A stretch of DNA of 64,000 bases, taken from NCBI GenBank assembly GCA_936911875.1, contig CAKZGB010000019.1:48568-112567 (forward strand), written 5' to 3'. Of this stretch, positions 1 through 8,963 are shown one piece after another; position 1 is the first letter of the stretch, and each line of letters opens with the position of its first letter. A program made the translations under genes and the position numbers. This stretch comes from an uncultured Lysobacteraceae bacterium (GTDB lineage: Bacteria > Pseudomonadota > Gammaproteobacteria > Xanthomonadales > Xanthomonadaceae). The notes below the pieces were generated by a model. It did no database searches, was not told the DNA's origin, and saw only the letters and a list, made by a program, of their open reading frames with translations.

Positions 1-1
1 C

Positions 2-460
2 CCCAACGCCGGCAAGCGTCTGTACGAAGTCGGCCAAGATCTGTACTGGCGCGGTGACGCCAAGCGCGAAATCGCCGGCTGCTTCGGCTGCCACGGTTCC
101 GACGGTCGCGGCAATGCCGGTCCTTCGTTCCCGCACATCGGCGGTCAGAACCCGGATTACGTCAAGCAGCGCCTGGCCTACTACCGCGCCGGCGTCACGC
201 AAGATCCGAACAAGCACCTGTTCGCCATGATGAATGACATCGCCAAGGGCCTGACCGACGAAGAAATCGCCGGCCTGGCTGCTTACGTGTCGGGCCTGCA
301 TGACCGCTCGCTCGATGTCGGTGTCACTCTGACCCCGGCCCAAATCGAAGCCGCTAAGGCTCAGCAGGCTACGCTGGACAAGCAAGCTCCGGTTGCCGCT
401 CCGGCTGCCCAAGCCACCGCTGCAACCCCGGCTCCGGCTGCAGAAGCGGTTACCAAGTAA
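2..460 (+). CDS. cytochrome c4 family protein, C-terminal part (5' end outside window)
   Basis: The reading frame is open from the window edge to the TAA at 458-460. It encodes a class I c-type haem domain with a CFGCH haem-binding motif at nt 80-94, followed by a GNAGPSFPHIGGQ-like stretch and a Met-bearing helix (HLFAMMNDIAKGL) that could give the distal haem ligand. This pattern is typical of the C-terminal domain of dihaem cytochrome c4, a periplasmic electron donor to terminal oxidases. The first haem domain, if present, is outside the window. The last ~35 residues form an Ala/Pro-rich low-complexity tail that I do not regard as typical of c4. A strong terminator follows. A c5-type or other di-haem cytochrome is the alternative. 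Confidence 0.85.
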   Translation, partial: PNAGKRLYEVGQDLYWRGDAKREIAGCFGCHGSDGRGNAGPSFPHIGGQNPDYVKQRLAYYRAGVTQDPNKHLFAMMNDIAKGLTDEEIAGLAAYVSGLHDRSLDVGVTLTPAQIEAAKAQQATLDKQAPVAAPAAQATAATPAPAAEAVTK

Positions 461-491
461 GTCCTTTATCGGGCTTCTTGCTCCGTTCATC

Positions 492-526
492 GCGCCGATT
501 GCACAATGTGGCAGTCGGCGCTTTTT
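492..526 (+). terminator. rho-independent terminator after the cytochrome c gene
   Basis: An 11-bp stem (492-502 with 511-521, one G-T pair, outer 7 bp GCGCCGA/TCGGCGC perfect) with an 8-base loop is followed directly by TTTTT. It ends the cytochrome transcript and separates it from the dsbA genes. Confidence 0.85.
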
Positions 527-578
527 ATTGCGCGACACTTAACTGATTGCTAGGCAGCAACTCCAGGAGTTTTTGGCT

Positions 579-1271
579 TTGAAGCGGTTCCCATTCCAAC
601 GCATAACCACGGTGCTCGCCGTATCCCTGCTGACCTTGAGCGTGGCATTGCCCGCGGCAGCGCAAGCCCAGTCGCAGCCCAAGCTCGGCACTCCGGCCGA
701 CGGTCTGCAACTCGGCAAGAACTACATCGTGGTCGAGGGCGGCGCCCCCTTCCAGGCCGTCAAGGGCAAGATCGAGGTGGCCGAGGCCTTCTCCTATTTG
801 TGCTCGCATTGCGCGGCGTTTGAGCCGGCCATGACGGCCTTCGCTGCAAACCTGCCCGGCGATGTGGTGGTGCGCTACATTCCCGCACCGTTCCGGACGG
901 AGTGGGAGCCCTATGCGCGTGCGTACGAGGTTGCGCGTTCGCTCGGTGTCGACAAGCGCACCCATACTGCGCTGTTTAAGGCCGTGCATCAGGACCGCAC
1001 CTTACCCAACGACAATGCACAGCCCGAAGAATTCGCGGCCTTCTATGCGCGCTACGGCGTGGCACCGGCCAAGTTTCTGGCAACGTGGCAGAGTCCGCAG
1101 ATTGATCGCGCGTTAGATGCCGATGAAAAATGGCTCACCCGTCAGAAGACCGATGGCACCCCGATGCTGTACGTCAACGGTCGTTATATGCCGCTGGGTC
1201 GTAATGCCGGTGAGATGTTGCGCAACACCGCGGCCATCATTCGCGCCGTGCGTAACGGGACGCTCAAGTAA
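579..1271 (+). CDS. dsbA: thiol:disulfide interchange protein DsbA-like (CSHC active site)
   Basis: This is a periplasmic disulfide oxidoreductase that would oxidise cysteines in exported proteins. With the TTG start at 579 the protein begins MKRFPFQ and runs into a hydrophobic core and an AAAQA cleavage region, a normal Sec signal peptide. AGGAG at 565-569 lies 9 bases upstream. The TTG at 573 lies only 3 bases from it and is less likely. The thioredoxin-fold active site is C75-S-H-C78, where classic DsbA has CPHC, and a TP pair at about 194-195 gives the cis-proline loop. At 230 aa it is the usual DsbA length. It is followed by a second DsbA paralogue 49 bp downstream, so the two are probably co-expressed. 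Confidence 0.9.
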   Translation: MKRFPFQRITTVLAVSLLTLSVALPAAAQAQSQPKLGTPADGLQLGKNYIVVEGGAPFQAVKGKIEVAEAFSYLCSHCAAFEPAMTAFAANLPGDVVVRYIPAPFRTEWEPYARAYEVARSLGVDKRTHTALFKAVHQDRTLPNDNAQPEEFAAFYARYGVAPAKFLATWQSPQIDRALDADEKWLTRQKTDGTPMLYVNGRYMPLGRNAGEMLRNTAAIIRAVRNGTLK

Positions 1272-1320
1272 AAATTGCTAGAATCGGACCATTGCCCTTT
1301 TAAAAATATTCGGAGTTTGA

Positions 1321-2082
1321 ATGAACATTCGTGCTGTAGTTCTTGCCGGCCTGGTCGGCCTGCTGTCCGCCTGCAATAGCGACAAGACCGAGGCGCCTGT
1401 CGCGCCGACGACCGGCGCTGAAACTGCAACCGCGGCAACGGCTCCTGCCGCCCCGATGGCCGAAGAAGCCGAAACTCCGAACAACAACCCGATCGTCGCA
1501 CCGGTGGGTCCGGCTCCGATTGCCGGCACCGACTATCAGCTCATCAGCAACGGCGCACCCTTCGAACCGGTTGATGGCAAGATCGAAGTCGCCGAAGCCT
1601 TCGGCTACATCTGCCCGGCCTGTGCGCGTTTCCAACCGCTGGTCAACAGCTGGAAGGCCAAGCTGCCCGCCGACGTGAACTTCACCTATGTGCCGGCCGT
1701 GTTCGGTCCGGAATGGGAACCGTATGCCAAGGCTTACTTTGCTGCTCAAGCTCTGGGCGTCGAAAAGCGCTCGCATGACGCCGTGATCGAAGGCATCCAC
1801 GTCAAGGGCACGCTGCCGGCTGAGGGCCAAGGTCCGAACGAACAGAAGGTGGCCGCGTTCTACGAACAGTACGGCGTCAAGTCGGCTGATTTTCTGGCAG
1901 CCATGAACAGCTTTGCCACCTCGGGCAAGATCAACAAGGCCAAGCAGTTCTTTATTGCCTCGGGTATCAACGGCACCCCGACGCTGATCGTCAACGGCAA
2001 GTACCGTGTCCAAGGCAAGACCTACGAAGACAACCTGCGCATTGCCGACCATCTGATCGCGATGGAACGCGCCGCCAAGTGA
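1321..2082 (+). CDS. dsbA: DsbA-family thiol:disulfide oxidoreductase, predicted lipoprotein (CPAC active site)
   Basis: This is the second tandem DsbA paralogue. The N-terminus has a lipoprotein signal with lipobox LSAC and Cys18 as the predicted acylated residue, then an Ala/Pro/Thr-rich linker of ~40 residues, so it is probably tethered to a membrane and projects into the periplasm. The active site is C98-P-A-C101, and a GTPTLIVNG segment supplies the cis-proline. It aligns along its whole length with the upstream gene (shared pattern GAPF..V.GKIEVAEAF.Y.C..C). A CGGAG-type ribosome site precedes the ATG. The lipid anchor and the different CXXC dipeptide suggest a division of labour with the soluble copy; that is inference. 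Confidence 0.9.
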   Translation: MNIRAVVLAGLVGLLSACNSDKTEAPVAPTTGAETATAATAPAAPMAEEAETPNNNPIVAPVGPAPIAGTDYQLISNGAPFEPVDGKIEVAEAFGYICPACARFQPLVNSWKAKLPADVNFTYVPAVFGPEWEPYAKAYFAAQALGVEKRSHDAVIEGIHVKGTLPAEGQGPNEQKVAAFYEQYGVKSADFLAAMNSFATSGKINKAKQFFIASGINGTPTLIVNGKYRVQGKTYEDNLRIADHLIAMERAAK

Positions 2083-2116
2083 TTTTGTCCTGCGGCCTGC
2101 AGCGGCTCGGATTGCA

Positions 2117-2884
2117 ATGACGGACAGTCAAAACCTTAAGGTGCTGAGCGCCAACATTCAGGCAGGTTCCAGCACACGCGGCTATCACGACTATGTCGCG
2201 CGCAGCTGGTCGCATGTGTTGCCGTTGGGTTCCAAGCAATCCCGTCTCGATGAGATTGCAACCTTGCTGCAGGACTACGATATCGTCGGACTCAACGAAT
2301 CCGATCCGGGTTCGTTGCGGTCCGGCTTTCGTAATCAGACGCACTATCTGGCCGAGCGCGCCGGCTTTGAGCATTGGACGCATCAGCCCAACCGCAGTGT
2401 CGGCGGCGTGGCGTCCAGTGCCAACGGTCTGCTCAGCCGCCATGCCCCGCAGGAGATCCTGATCCATCCCCTGCCGGGACGCATCGCCGGCCGCGGTCTG
2501 CTCATCGCCAAGTTCGGTACGGGTTCCGAGGCACTGACCGTTGCGATCTGCCATTTGTCGCTGGGCGCGCAATCGCGTGCCTCGCAGCTGGCGTTTATTG
2601 CCGAGCATCTGGGCGATGCCGAGCATGCCGTGCTCATGGGCGATTTCAACTGTGTGATTGATCGGCCGGAAATGAGCCAGCTGTTCAACCGCACCAATCT
2701 GGCCCCGCCCAATGAGTCGGTGCTGACCTTTCCGAGCTGGAAGCCGCAACGCGGCATTGATCACATCCTGATCAGCGACACCCTGCGCGCCAATAACTTG
2801 CGCGCGATGCCGGCCGCATACTCGGATCACCTGGCGATTGCACTGGATCTCGAAGTGCCTGATAAGGCGCTGCGCAAGCCGTAA
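2117..2884 (+). CDS. endonuclease/exonuclease/phosphatase (EEP) family hydrolase
   Basis: This is a metal-dependent phosphoester hydrolase of the EEP (DNase I-like) superfamily. The family motifs appear in order: an Asn-containing first strand (LSANIQAG), the metal-binding Glu in IVGLNESDPGS, a CHLSLG catalytic-His strand, LMGDFNC (Asp and Asn) and the terminal SDHLAIALDLE with the Asp-His pair. There is no signal peptide, so it should be cytosolic. It lies 34 bp after the second dsbA, and no strong ribosome site is visible. The substrate (nucleic acid, phospholipid or nucleotide) cannot be read from the sequence. In Xanthomonas-type genomes a gene like this sits in the same place. Confidence 0.85.
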   Translation: MTDSQNLKVLSANIQAGSSTRGYHDYVARSWSHVLPLGSKQSRLDEIATLLQDYDIVGLNESDPGSLRSGFRNQTHYLAERAGFEHWTHQPNRSVGGVASSANGLLSRHAPQEILIHPLPGRIAGRGLLIAKFGTGSEALTVAICHLSLGAQSRASQLAFIAEHLGDAEHAVLMGDFNCVIDRPEMSQLFNRTNLAPPNESVLTFPSWKPQRGIDHILISDTLRANNLRAMPAAYSDHLAIALDLEVPDKALRKP

Positions 2885-2935
2885 ATCCGGCCGCAGGTGA
2901 CGGCCGATTCAGTTGCCGGCGGCTATAGTGTTGGC

Positions 2936-4969
2936 ATGAACAAGCGAACCGCCCCACTCTGTCTGGCCATTGGCCTGAGTCTGGCCAGCGCCTCGGCCTG
3001 TGCTCAAAATACCCCTTCAAATTCGGTCTTTGGGCCGCAGGCACCGAAATTGCCGCAACCCAATGTCGGTGCCGTGCGCGATGCGCAACTGGCCCAAGTC
3101 GCGGCCGCCTTGAACGGACTGGAGAACGGATCGCTGACCGCGGTTCCCGCCGATCTGAGTCATCATGCCCTCGCCGGTTGGATGGAGTACGCCGGGCTGA
3201 CCCGTTCGTGGGCGGCGGTGACGCCGATGCAGGCCAATGCCTTCCTGCAGCGTTATGCGGGCCAACCGGTCGCCGAGCGGTTCCGTGAGGGCTGGCTGGC
3301 CGAGGCCGGTAAGCGCAGCGACTGGTCGGCGTTCAATGCTGCCTGGGACGACCGCGTCACCACCGAGACCCTGCGTTGCTACCGACTGTCGGCGACTATG
3401 CCGGCTGCGGGTGCTGCGGTGCCGGCCGAGTGGTCGCAAAACGCCCTGTCGAGCTGGCTGAAGGGCACCACGCCGCCGCAAGTCTGCTCGGCTCCCTTGC
3501 AGACGCTGGTGAACACCAACACGCTGACGGATTCCCTGCGCTGGGAACGCATTCGTCTGGCCGCGCTCGAAGGCAATGCCGGTGTGATCCGCGATACCGC
3601 GCGCGGACTGTCCTCGGGCGATGCGGCACTGGCGCTGCAGTACGCGGACTTTCTGAGCGCACCGTCGGCGGACAAAACGACCGGTTGGCCGCGCACGCCG
3701 CTGAGCGCCACCGTGGCCTCGGTTGGCCTGGCCACGTTGGCCAAGAACAACCCGTCGGTGGCGGACTCACAGTTGCCCGCCGTCGCTTCGGCTTTGGGCA
3801 TGGACGACCTGCAACGTGGCCGTGTGCTGTACCAGGCCGCGCTGTGGGCTGCCGCCGAGAATCAGCCTGATGCTGCCCGCCGCTTTGCTGCGGTGCCCGC
3901 TCAAGCCTACGACGAGCGCCTGCACGAGGCGCGTCAACGCGAAGCCATGCAACGTCGCGACTGGCGCGGTGTGCTGCAGGCGATTGAACAGATGGGCTCC
4001 ACGCAGCGTTCGGACTCGCGTTGGACCTATTTCGAAGGCCGCATGAAGGAGTTGCTCGGCGATAGCGCCGGCGCTCGTGCGGCTTACTCCCGTGCCGCGA
4101 CCAAGGCCGAGTTCCATGGCTACTTGGCGGCCGACAAACTCAATCAGCCCTACAACCTGTGCCCGACCACCACCGTGGCGGATGCAGCGGACCGCACGCG
4201 CATCGGCAACATGCCGGGACTGCAACGCGCCATGATGCTGTACGGCATCCGTCGTCAGAATTGGGCGCAGGCCGAGTGGTCCGATGCGATTCGCAATCTG
4301 TCGGATACGGATCGGATCCATGCCATTGAAATGGCGCAGACCAACGGCTGGTTCGACCGCGCGGTGTTCGACCTCAACCGCACGCCGAACGAACAGACGC
4401 AGTACTGGCTGCGGTTCCCGCTGCATCACGAGGCGACGATTGTCAGCGCCGCACGTGCCCGCAACATCGACCCGGAATGGGTTGCGGCTGAGATTCGTGC
4501 CGAGAGCGTGTTCAATCCGCAGGCCCGTTCGAGTGCCAACGCGATTGGTCTGATGCAAGTGATTCCGGCGACCGGTGCCACCGTGGCGCGCAGCATCGGC
4601 GAACCGTGGAACGGCGAATCGACCCTGCTAGATCCGGATGCCAACATTCGCATCGGCACCGCGTATTTGCGTCAGCTCAAAGACCGATACGGTGAGCGTC
4701 CGTACTACACCATTGCCGGCTACAACGCCGGACCGGGAAATCTCAACCGCTGGAAGGCACAACGCCCGGGTTGGGATCCCGATCTGTGGATTGAAACCAT
4801 CTCGTTCAAGGAAACACGCGAGTATGTCGCCCGCATCCTGTCGTTCGCCACGCTGTACGATTGGCGTTTTAACGGCAACGCGATTCCGGTGACGGCGCGC
4901 ATGAACGGTGACCTCAACGCACCCCGCAAATCCTTTACCTGTCAGACCGCTGCAACTCCCGCCAAGTAA
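2936..4969 (+). CDS. slt: soluble lytic murein transglycosylase
   Basis: This periplasmic enzyme cleaves the MurNAc-GlcNAc bond of peptidoglycan to give 1,6-anhydromuropeptides. The ATG at 2936 starts a clear signal peptide ([10 protein letters not shown]... ASACAQ); an earlier in-frame start at 2897 would add an unneeded 13-residue leader. Residues ~30-480 are the helical superhelix (U/L domain) of the Slt70 family. The C-terminal catalytic domain has AEIRAES with catalytic Glu523, then [10 protein letters not shown] and [13 protein letters not shown]. The length (677 aa) fits Slt70 (about 620-650 aa). The TAA overlaps the ATG of cca (TAATG), which suggests translational coupling. Confidence 0.93.
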   Translation: MNKRTAPLCLAIGLSLASASACAQNTPSNSVFGPQAPKLPQPNVGAVRDAQLAQVAAALNGLENGSLTAVPADLSHHALAGWMEYAGLTRSWAAVTPMQANAFLQRYAGQPVAERFREGWLAEAGKRSDWSAFNAAWDDRVTTETLRCYRLSATMPAAGAAVPAEWSQNALSSWLKGTTPPQVCSAPLQTLVNTNTLTDSLRWERIRLAALEGNAGVIRDTARGLSSGDAALALQYADFLSAPSADKTTGWPRTPLSATVASVGLATLAKNNPSVADSQLPAVASALGMDDLQRGRVLYQAALWAAAENQPDAARRFAAVPAQAYDERLHEARQREAMQRRDWRGVLQAIEQMGSTQRSDSRWTYFEGRMKELLGDSAGARAAYSRAATKAEFHGYLAADKLNQPYNLCPTTTVADAADRTRIGNMPGLQRAMMLYGIRRQNWAQAEWSDAIRNLSDTDRIHAIEMAQTNGWFDRAVFDLNRTPNEQTQYWLRFPLHHEATIVSAARARNIDPEWVAAEIRAESVFNPQARSSANAIGLMQVIPATGATVARSIGEPWNGESTLLDPDANIRIGTAYLRQLKDRYGERPYYTIAGYNAGPGNLNRWKAQRPGWDPDLWIETISFKETREYVARILSFATLYDWRFNGNAIPVTARMNGDLNAPRKSFTCQTAATPAK

Positions 4970-6255
4970 TGAACTCCGAACGCGCACTGCCACCTGATGC
5001 CAAGGCCTATCTGGTCGGCGGTGCCGTGCGCGATGGCTTGCTTGGCTTGCCGGTGCATGACCGCGATTATGTGGTGACCGGCACCACACCCGAGGCGATG
5101 CTGGCGCACGGCTTTCGCGCAGTTGGCGCTGATTTCCCGGTGTTTTTGCATCCGCGCACCGGCGAAGAATACGCACTCGCACGAACCGAACGCAAACAAG
5201 GTCGCGGCTATACCGGCTTCATTGCGTATGCCGCACCCGATGTTACGCTGCCCGAGGATCTGGAGCGCCGTGACTTCACCATCAATGCTATCGCGCAGGA
5301 TGCGGATACGGGCGAGCTGACCGATCCGTTCGGCGGTGCCCGCGACATTGAAGCGCGAGTCTTACGTCATGTGAGTCCGGCCTTTGCCGAAGATCCGTTG
5401 CGCGTGCTGCGGGCTGCACGCTTTATGGCGCGCTTTGCACCGCTGGGCTTTAGCGTCGCACCCGAGACTGTGGATCTGATACGCGAGATGGTGCGCGCCG
5501 GTGAACTGGAACATCTGGTGCCCGAGCGCGTGTTCAACGAACTGCGTCGTGCGTTGGGTTCGCGCTCACCCGCCGATTTTCTGCGAACCCTGCGCGCATG
5601 TGACGCCTTGCAGGTGCTGCTGCCGGAAGTCGATGCACTGTACGGCGTGCCGCAACGAGCGGACTATCATCCCGAAGTCGATACCGGCATCCACACCGAA
5701 CTGGTGCTGACGCAATGCGCCCGGATTGCACCCGGCGATGAGCTCGTCGGCTTTTGCGGTCTCACCCACGATTTAGGCAAGGCACTGACTCCGGCGGATG
5801 TCCTGCCTAGCCATCGCGGTCATGAGCGAGCAGGGCTTACGCCGTTGCACGGTTTGTGTTCGCGCCTGAAAGTGCCGGCGGAATTTGCGCAGATGGCCGC
5901 GATTGTGTGCGCCGAGCATCTCAACATGCATCGCTTGGGCGAGATGAAGGCCGCCACCATTCACAAACTGCTGCAGCGCATGGATGCGTTCCGTAAGCCC
6001 GAACGCGTTCAACTGTTTGTGCAATCGTGCGAAGCCGATGCCCGCGGCCGCCTGGGTTTGTCAGACTGCGATTATCCCCAAGGCGATTGGTTGCGCGAAG
6101 TGTTTGCCGCCGCTGCCGCCGTGCGTGCGACCGATGTGGATCCTGCATTGCAGGGAACTGCGATTGGCGCCGCGATCGAGCGGGCGCGAATTCAGTTGAT
6201 CGGCGAGCGCATGGCCTCGATGCGCGAGAGCAACGAGCCTAGCACCGTACGCTGA
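4969..6255 (+). CDS. cca: multifunctional CCA-adding enzyme (tRNA nucleotidyltransferase)
   Basis: It adds or repairs the 3' CCA of tRNAs without a template. Class II nucleotidyltransferase motifs are clear: YLVGGAVRD at 14-22, the catalytic D31-R-D33, [10 protein letters not shown], the [16 protein letters not shown] linker and [17 protein letters not shown]. The C-terminal part carries an HD-type phosphohydrolase segment (THDLGKA), as in the E. coli enzyme, where it has 2',3'-cyclic phosphodiesterase activity. At 428 aa it is close to E. coli Cca (412 aa). The start overlaps the slt stop. Its last 64 bases overlap the convergent VanZ gene on the other strand. Confidence 0.95.
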   Translation: MNSERALPPDAKAYLVGGAVRDGLLGLPVHDRDYVVTGTTPEAMLAHGFRAVGADFPVFLHPRTGEEYALARTERKQGRGYTGFIAYAAPDVTLPEDLERRDFTINAIAQDADTGELTDPFGGARDIEARVLRHVSPAFAEDPLRVLRAARFMARFAPLGFSVAPETVDLIREMVRAGELEHLVPERVFNELRRALGSRSPADFLRTLRACDALQVLLPEVDALYGVPQRADYHPEVDTGIHTELVLTQCARIAPGDELVGFCGLTHDLGKALTPADVLPSHRGHERAGLTPLHGLCSRLKVPAEFAQMAAIVCAEHLNMHRLGEMKAATIHKLLQRMDAFRKPERVQLFVQSCEADARGRLGLSDCDYPQGDWLREVFAAAAAVRATDVDPALQGTAIGAAIERARIQLIGERMASMRESNEPSTVR

Positions 6256-6596
6256 GCAATCAGCGCTCCAAGCACCACACCCACGCCATCGACAACAAAG
6301 TCGGCGAGCTCCGCACTGCGCGTAGCGGTCAGCATGCCCTGCGCGATTTCGACGAAGCCGCCTAGTGCGATCAGGATCAGTGCCAACGTGATGATCGTGC
6401 GGCCACGGAACAGATTGGCACCGTACAGCGCCACTACGGCGTAGCCGACCATGTGCACGACTTTGTCCATGCCAAACGCCATCGGCAGGGGCACATCTTT
6501 AGCCGGCATCATCGAGCCGACGATAATCGCCACGATCATTAGGATCCAACCCGCCAGCCAGAGCCGCGGGTAGCGCAAATCAGTACGAAAACTCAC
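6192..6596 (-). CDS. VanZ-like family membrane protein
   Basis: This 134-aa protein has about four hydrophobic segments and the VanZ-family pattern: an early ...[12 protein letters not shown] segment after the first helix and a central [14 protein letters not shown] helix. VanZ was named for teicoplanin resistance, but most chromosomal members have no known role. The start codon is GTG and overlaps the stop of the upstream methyltransferase (GTGA), so it is the last gene of a five-gene operon. The 3' end runs 64 bases into cca on the opposite strand. Confidence 0.8.
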   Translation of the reverse strand: MSFRTDLRYPRLWLAGWILMIVAIIVGSMMPAKDVPLPMAFGMDKVVHMVGYAVVALYGANLFRGRTIITLALILIALGGFVEIAQGMLTATRSAELADFVVDGVGVVLGALIAQRTVLGSLLSRIEAMRSPIN

Positions 6597-7780
6597 AGGC
6601 GATAACTCAAGTCACCAACGAGGAATGCGGCGCCGAAGCTCACATCCTTTTCAAAACCCATCACCTGAAAACGCTCGCCCATTTCCGAAGGCAGCGTCAG
6701 ACGTTTGACCTCGTTGCGGCGACGCATCTGCAGTGCGGGATCTTCGATACGTTCGATGCGTTCCATTGCACCTTGCAGTCCGTTGCCGAGCAAGAAGCTG
6801 GCTTGCGAACAGTAGCCTGCCATATCAAAGCCGGCCTCGACACCGGCCTCGGCCAATGCCGTGAAATCGACCGATGCGGTCAGATCCTGCAGACCGGGCC
6901 ACTGCAGCAAATCGTTATGCGTGCGATGCCGGTAGAAGGCGCGAACCGTGCCCTGATCGCGATCGCGCTGATAATACTCAGCGCGTGAATAACCGTAATC
7001 GACAAACAGCATCGCGCCTTGTTTCATGCCGCCGCTGATGGCTTGAATCCAGTACGGCAGCTGCGGCAACAGCTCCGACCGGAAACCTTGCGGCATCGGT
7101 TCGTGCAACGTCGATTGCACGTGATTGACGGCGCGTGCCAGAAACTCATCGGCCGCGCGGAACTCGTGCTGCATCGACTCACCATCATTGTCGGCGACGA
7201 CATAGCCTTCGAGCACTTCACGCTCGTCACCGATTTCAAAACGCGAGACGGGCAGCGCATCGATCACCTCGTTGGCAAACAGCACGCCGCGCCAGTCGTA
7301 AGGCACGGGACCATCGAGCCATTCGACCAGATCGAACAGATACGACGGCAAGGCCTCGAACAGCATGGCGCGCTGACGCGCTTTGAGTTGCGCCGATGGC
7401 TCCAGAATCAGATAACGGTCGGGCAATGCATCGAGTTCCATCAGACGCATCAGTGCCACCTTGGCGAAGGCACCCGTACCGCCACCGACCTCGAGGAACT
7501 TGGCCTCAGGGCCGAGTTGCTGCAGCACCGGTGCGACGGATTCGGCCACGCACGCGGCAAAGATAGGGCCCAACTCGGGTGCGGTGACGAAATCGCCTTC
7601 GTCACCGAACTTGCTGGCACCTGCAGAGTAATAGCCAAGACCCGGCGCATACATTGCCAGTTCCATATAGCGCGAGAACGGAATGCCGTTCTGGGCGCGA
7701 GCCTCGTCTGCAATCAAAGTGTGCAGGCGTTCGCTGTGTTCCAGTGCCTCGGACGAAGGCTGCGGTAAGGAGTCGCTCAT
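6593..7780 (-). CDS. MidA/NDUFAF7-type class I SAM-dependent methyltransferase
   Basis: This belongs to COG1565/DUF185. The mitochondrial orthologue NDUFAF7 dimethylates an arginine of a complex I subunit; bacterial substrates are less well defined. The family hallmarks are the N-terminal PFSRYMELAMYAPGLGYYS, then FVTAPELGPIF, then the SAM-binding FLEVGGGTGAFA. Next come ILEPSAQLKARQ, LFANEVIDALPV and AMLFVDYGYSRAEYY. The 395-aa length is typical. It overlaps folB upstream and the VanZ gene downstream by 4 bases each. An aa3 oxidase cluster lies nearby, but no nuo genes are in the window. Confidence 0.88.
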   Translation of the reverse strand: MSDSLPQPSSEALEHSERLHTLIADEARAQNGIPFSRYMELAMYAPGLGYYSAGASKFGDEGDFVTAPELGPIFAACVAESVAPVLQQLGPEAKFLEVGGGTGAFAKVALMRLMELDALPDRYLILEPSAQLKARQRAMLFEALPSYLFDLVEWLDGPVPYDWRGVLFANEVIDALPVSRFEIGDEREVLEGYVVADNDGESMQHEFRAADEFLARAVNHVQSTLHEPMPQGFRSELLPQLPYWIQAISGGMKQGAMLFVDYGYSRAEYYQRDRDQGTVRAFYRHRTHNDLLQWPGLQDLTASVDFTALAEAGVEAGFDMAGYCSQASFLLGNGLQGAMERIERIEDPALQMRRRNEVKRLTLPSEMGERFQVMGFEKDVSFGAAFLVGDLSYRL

Positions 7781-8172
7781 ACAGTGGCCTCGGCGCGACG
7801 GGCGCTGACTTCGATGCCAACGGCACGGCAGTTTTCATAGATATCAAGCTTGCTGCTGCGGACAGTGCAAGCCACGACCGGAGGCTGGCTCATGCAGACG
7901 TCGACAATCGCTTCGACCAGTGTCTCCTGCAGATTGAAGTGCCGCGATGCGACCAGGCCATCAATTTCAGTGCGAATGAAGTCGTAGTCGACGACGGTGT
8001 TGATGTCATCGTTCTGTGCCGACCACTGATTGCCCAATTCCAGTCGCACATCGAGCGCCAGACGTTGAGGCGCTTCGAGTTCGCGCGGATAGATGCCGAT
8101 GTTGGCCATCACAATGTACTGATCGAGCACGATGGCCGCGCCGGTGATCTGCCAAGCAGTAGTGGTGCTCAT
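7777..8172 (-). CDS. folB: dihydroneopterin aldolase
   Basis: FolB converts 7,8-dihydroneopterin to 6-hydroxymethyl-7,8-dihydropterin in folate synthesis. The 131-aa protein has the family layout: a first strand ending in ANIGIYPRELEAPQ (the catalytic Tyr region), DVRLELG, VVDYDFIRTEI, then FNLQETLVEAIVD with the Glu that binds the pterin. It starts inside the stop of the reductase gene (ATGA), and its own stop overlaps the methyltransferase start. Its position next to a FolM-like reductase supports a role in pterin metabolism. The N-terminus is ~10 residues longer than in many homologues. Confidence 0.9.
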   Translation of the reverse strand: MSTTTAWQITGAAIVLDQYIVMANIGIYPRELEAPQRLALDVRLELGNQWSAQNDDINTVVDYDFIRTEIDGLVASRHFNLQETLVEAIVDVCMSQPPVVACTVRSSKLDIYENCRAVGIEVSARRAEATV

Positions 8173-8963
8173 GATTCGGATTCAATCTCAAACATAATGT
8201 CCCGCTTGAGCGGGAACAGGTGCTGACCGCCATCGACGATCAGAGTGGTGCCGGTGACGGCTTCGGCTTGCAGTAAATACCCAACGGCCTGTGCGATGTC
8301 CAACGGCGTGCTGGAACGACCCAGCGGTGTGACGCGGTGCGCCTGATCGAAGTTGGCATCGGACTGATCACCGCTATGCAATGTAATGCCGGGTGCCACG
8401 GCACACACGCGAGTGTGCGGACCCATTTCCAGTGCCAGCATGCGGGTCACGCCTTCGAGTGCGATCTTGCTGATGGTGTACGAAAAGAAATCCGGGTTGA
8501 GGTTGTACACCTTCTGATCAATGACGTTGACGACGCAACGACGTTGAGCGGCCGGTGCTTGGGCATGCAATAAAGACGCCAGCTGCACGGGAGCGCGCAG
8601 ATTGATGTCCTGATGCTGCTGCCACAACGTCCAATCGGGCTGATCGCCACGGTCGAATACGAACAATGCGGCACTGTTCACCACGGCCTGGATCGATCCC
8701 ATCGCCTGCACGCATTGTGCAAAGAACGCGGCAGTGGCCTGCAGATCGGACAGATCACAACCCAATGCCAGTGCGCGCACACCCAAGCCGCGCGCGGCCT
8801 GCGCCACCTGTTCGGCCCCGTCTGCGGAACGATGGAAATGCACAATCACATCCCAACCGTTTGCGGCCAGATGCTCGACTACCGCCCGACCGATCCGTCG
8901 ACCGCCACCGGTCACGATGACGCAACCCTTAGCGCTCGGTTCGGTGGTATTGATGCCGGTCAT
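8169..8963 (-). CDS. short-chain dehydrogenase, FolM-like dihydromonapterin/dihydrofolate reductase
   Basis: This 264-aa classical SDR has a TGGGRRIG nucleotide-binding loop; the Arg-Ile-Gly form is typical of pteridine reductases and FolM. Other features are [16 protein letters not shown] and the catalytic YTISK (Y-x3-K). A C-terminal [12 protein letters not shown] loop follows, then the [12 protein letters not shown] ending. FolM reduces dihydromonapterin or dihydrofolate with NADPH. Overlap with folB (ATGA) and with tsaD fits a pterin role. The N-terminal ~10 residues before the Rossmann fold look disordered. A general ketoreductase is possible but less likely in this setting. Confidence 0.82.
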   Translation of the reverse strand: MTGINTTEPSAKGCVIVTGGGRRIGRAVVEHLAANGWDVIVHFHRSADGAEQVAQAARGLGVRALALGCDLSDLQATAAFFAQCVQAMGSIQAVVNSAALFVFDRGDQPDWTLWQQHQDINLRAPVQLASLLHAQAPAAQRRCVVNVIDQKVYNLNPDFFSYTISKIALEGVTRMLALEMGPHTRVCAVAPGITLHSGDQSDANFDQAHRVTPLGRSSTPLDIAQAVGYLLQAEAVTGTTLIVDGGQHLFPLKRDIMFEIESES

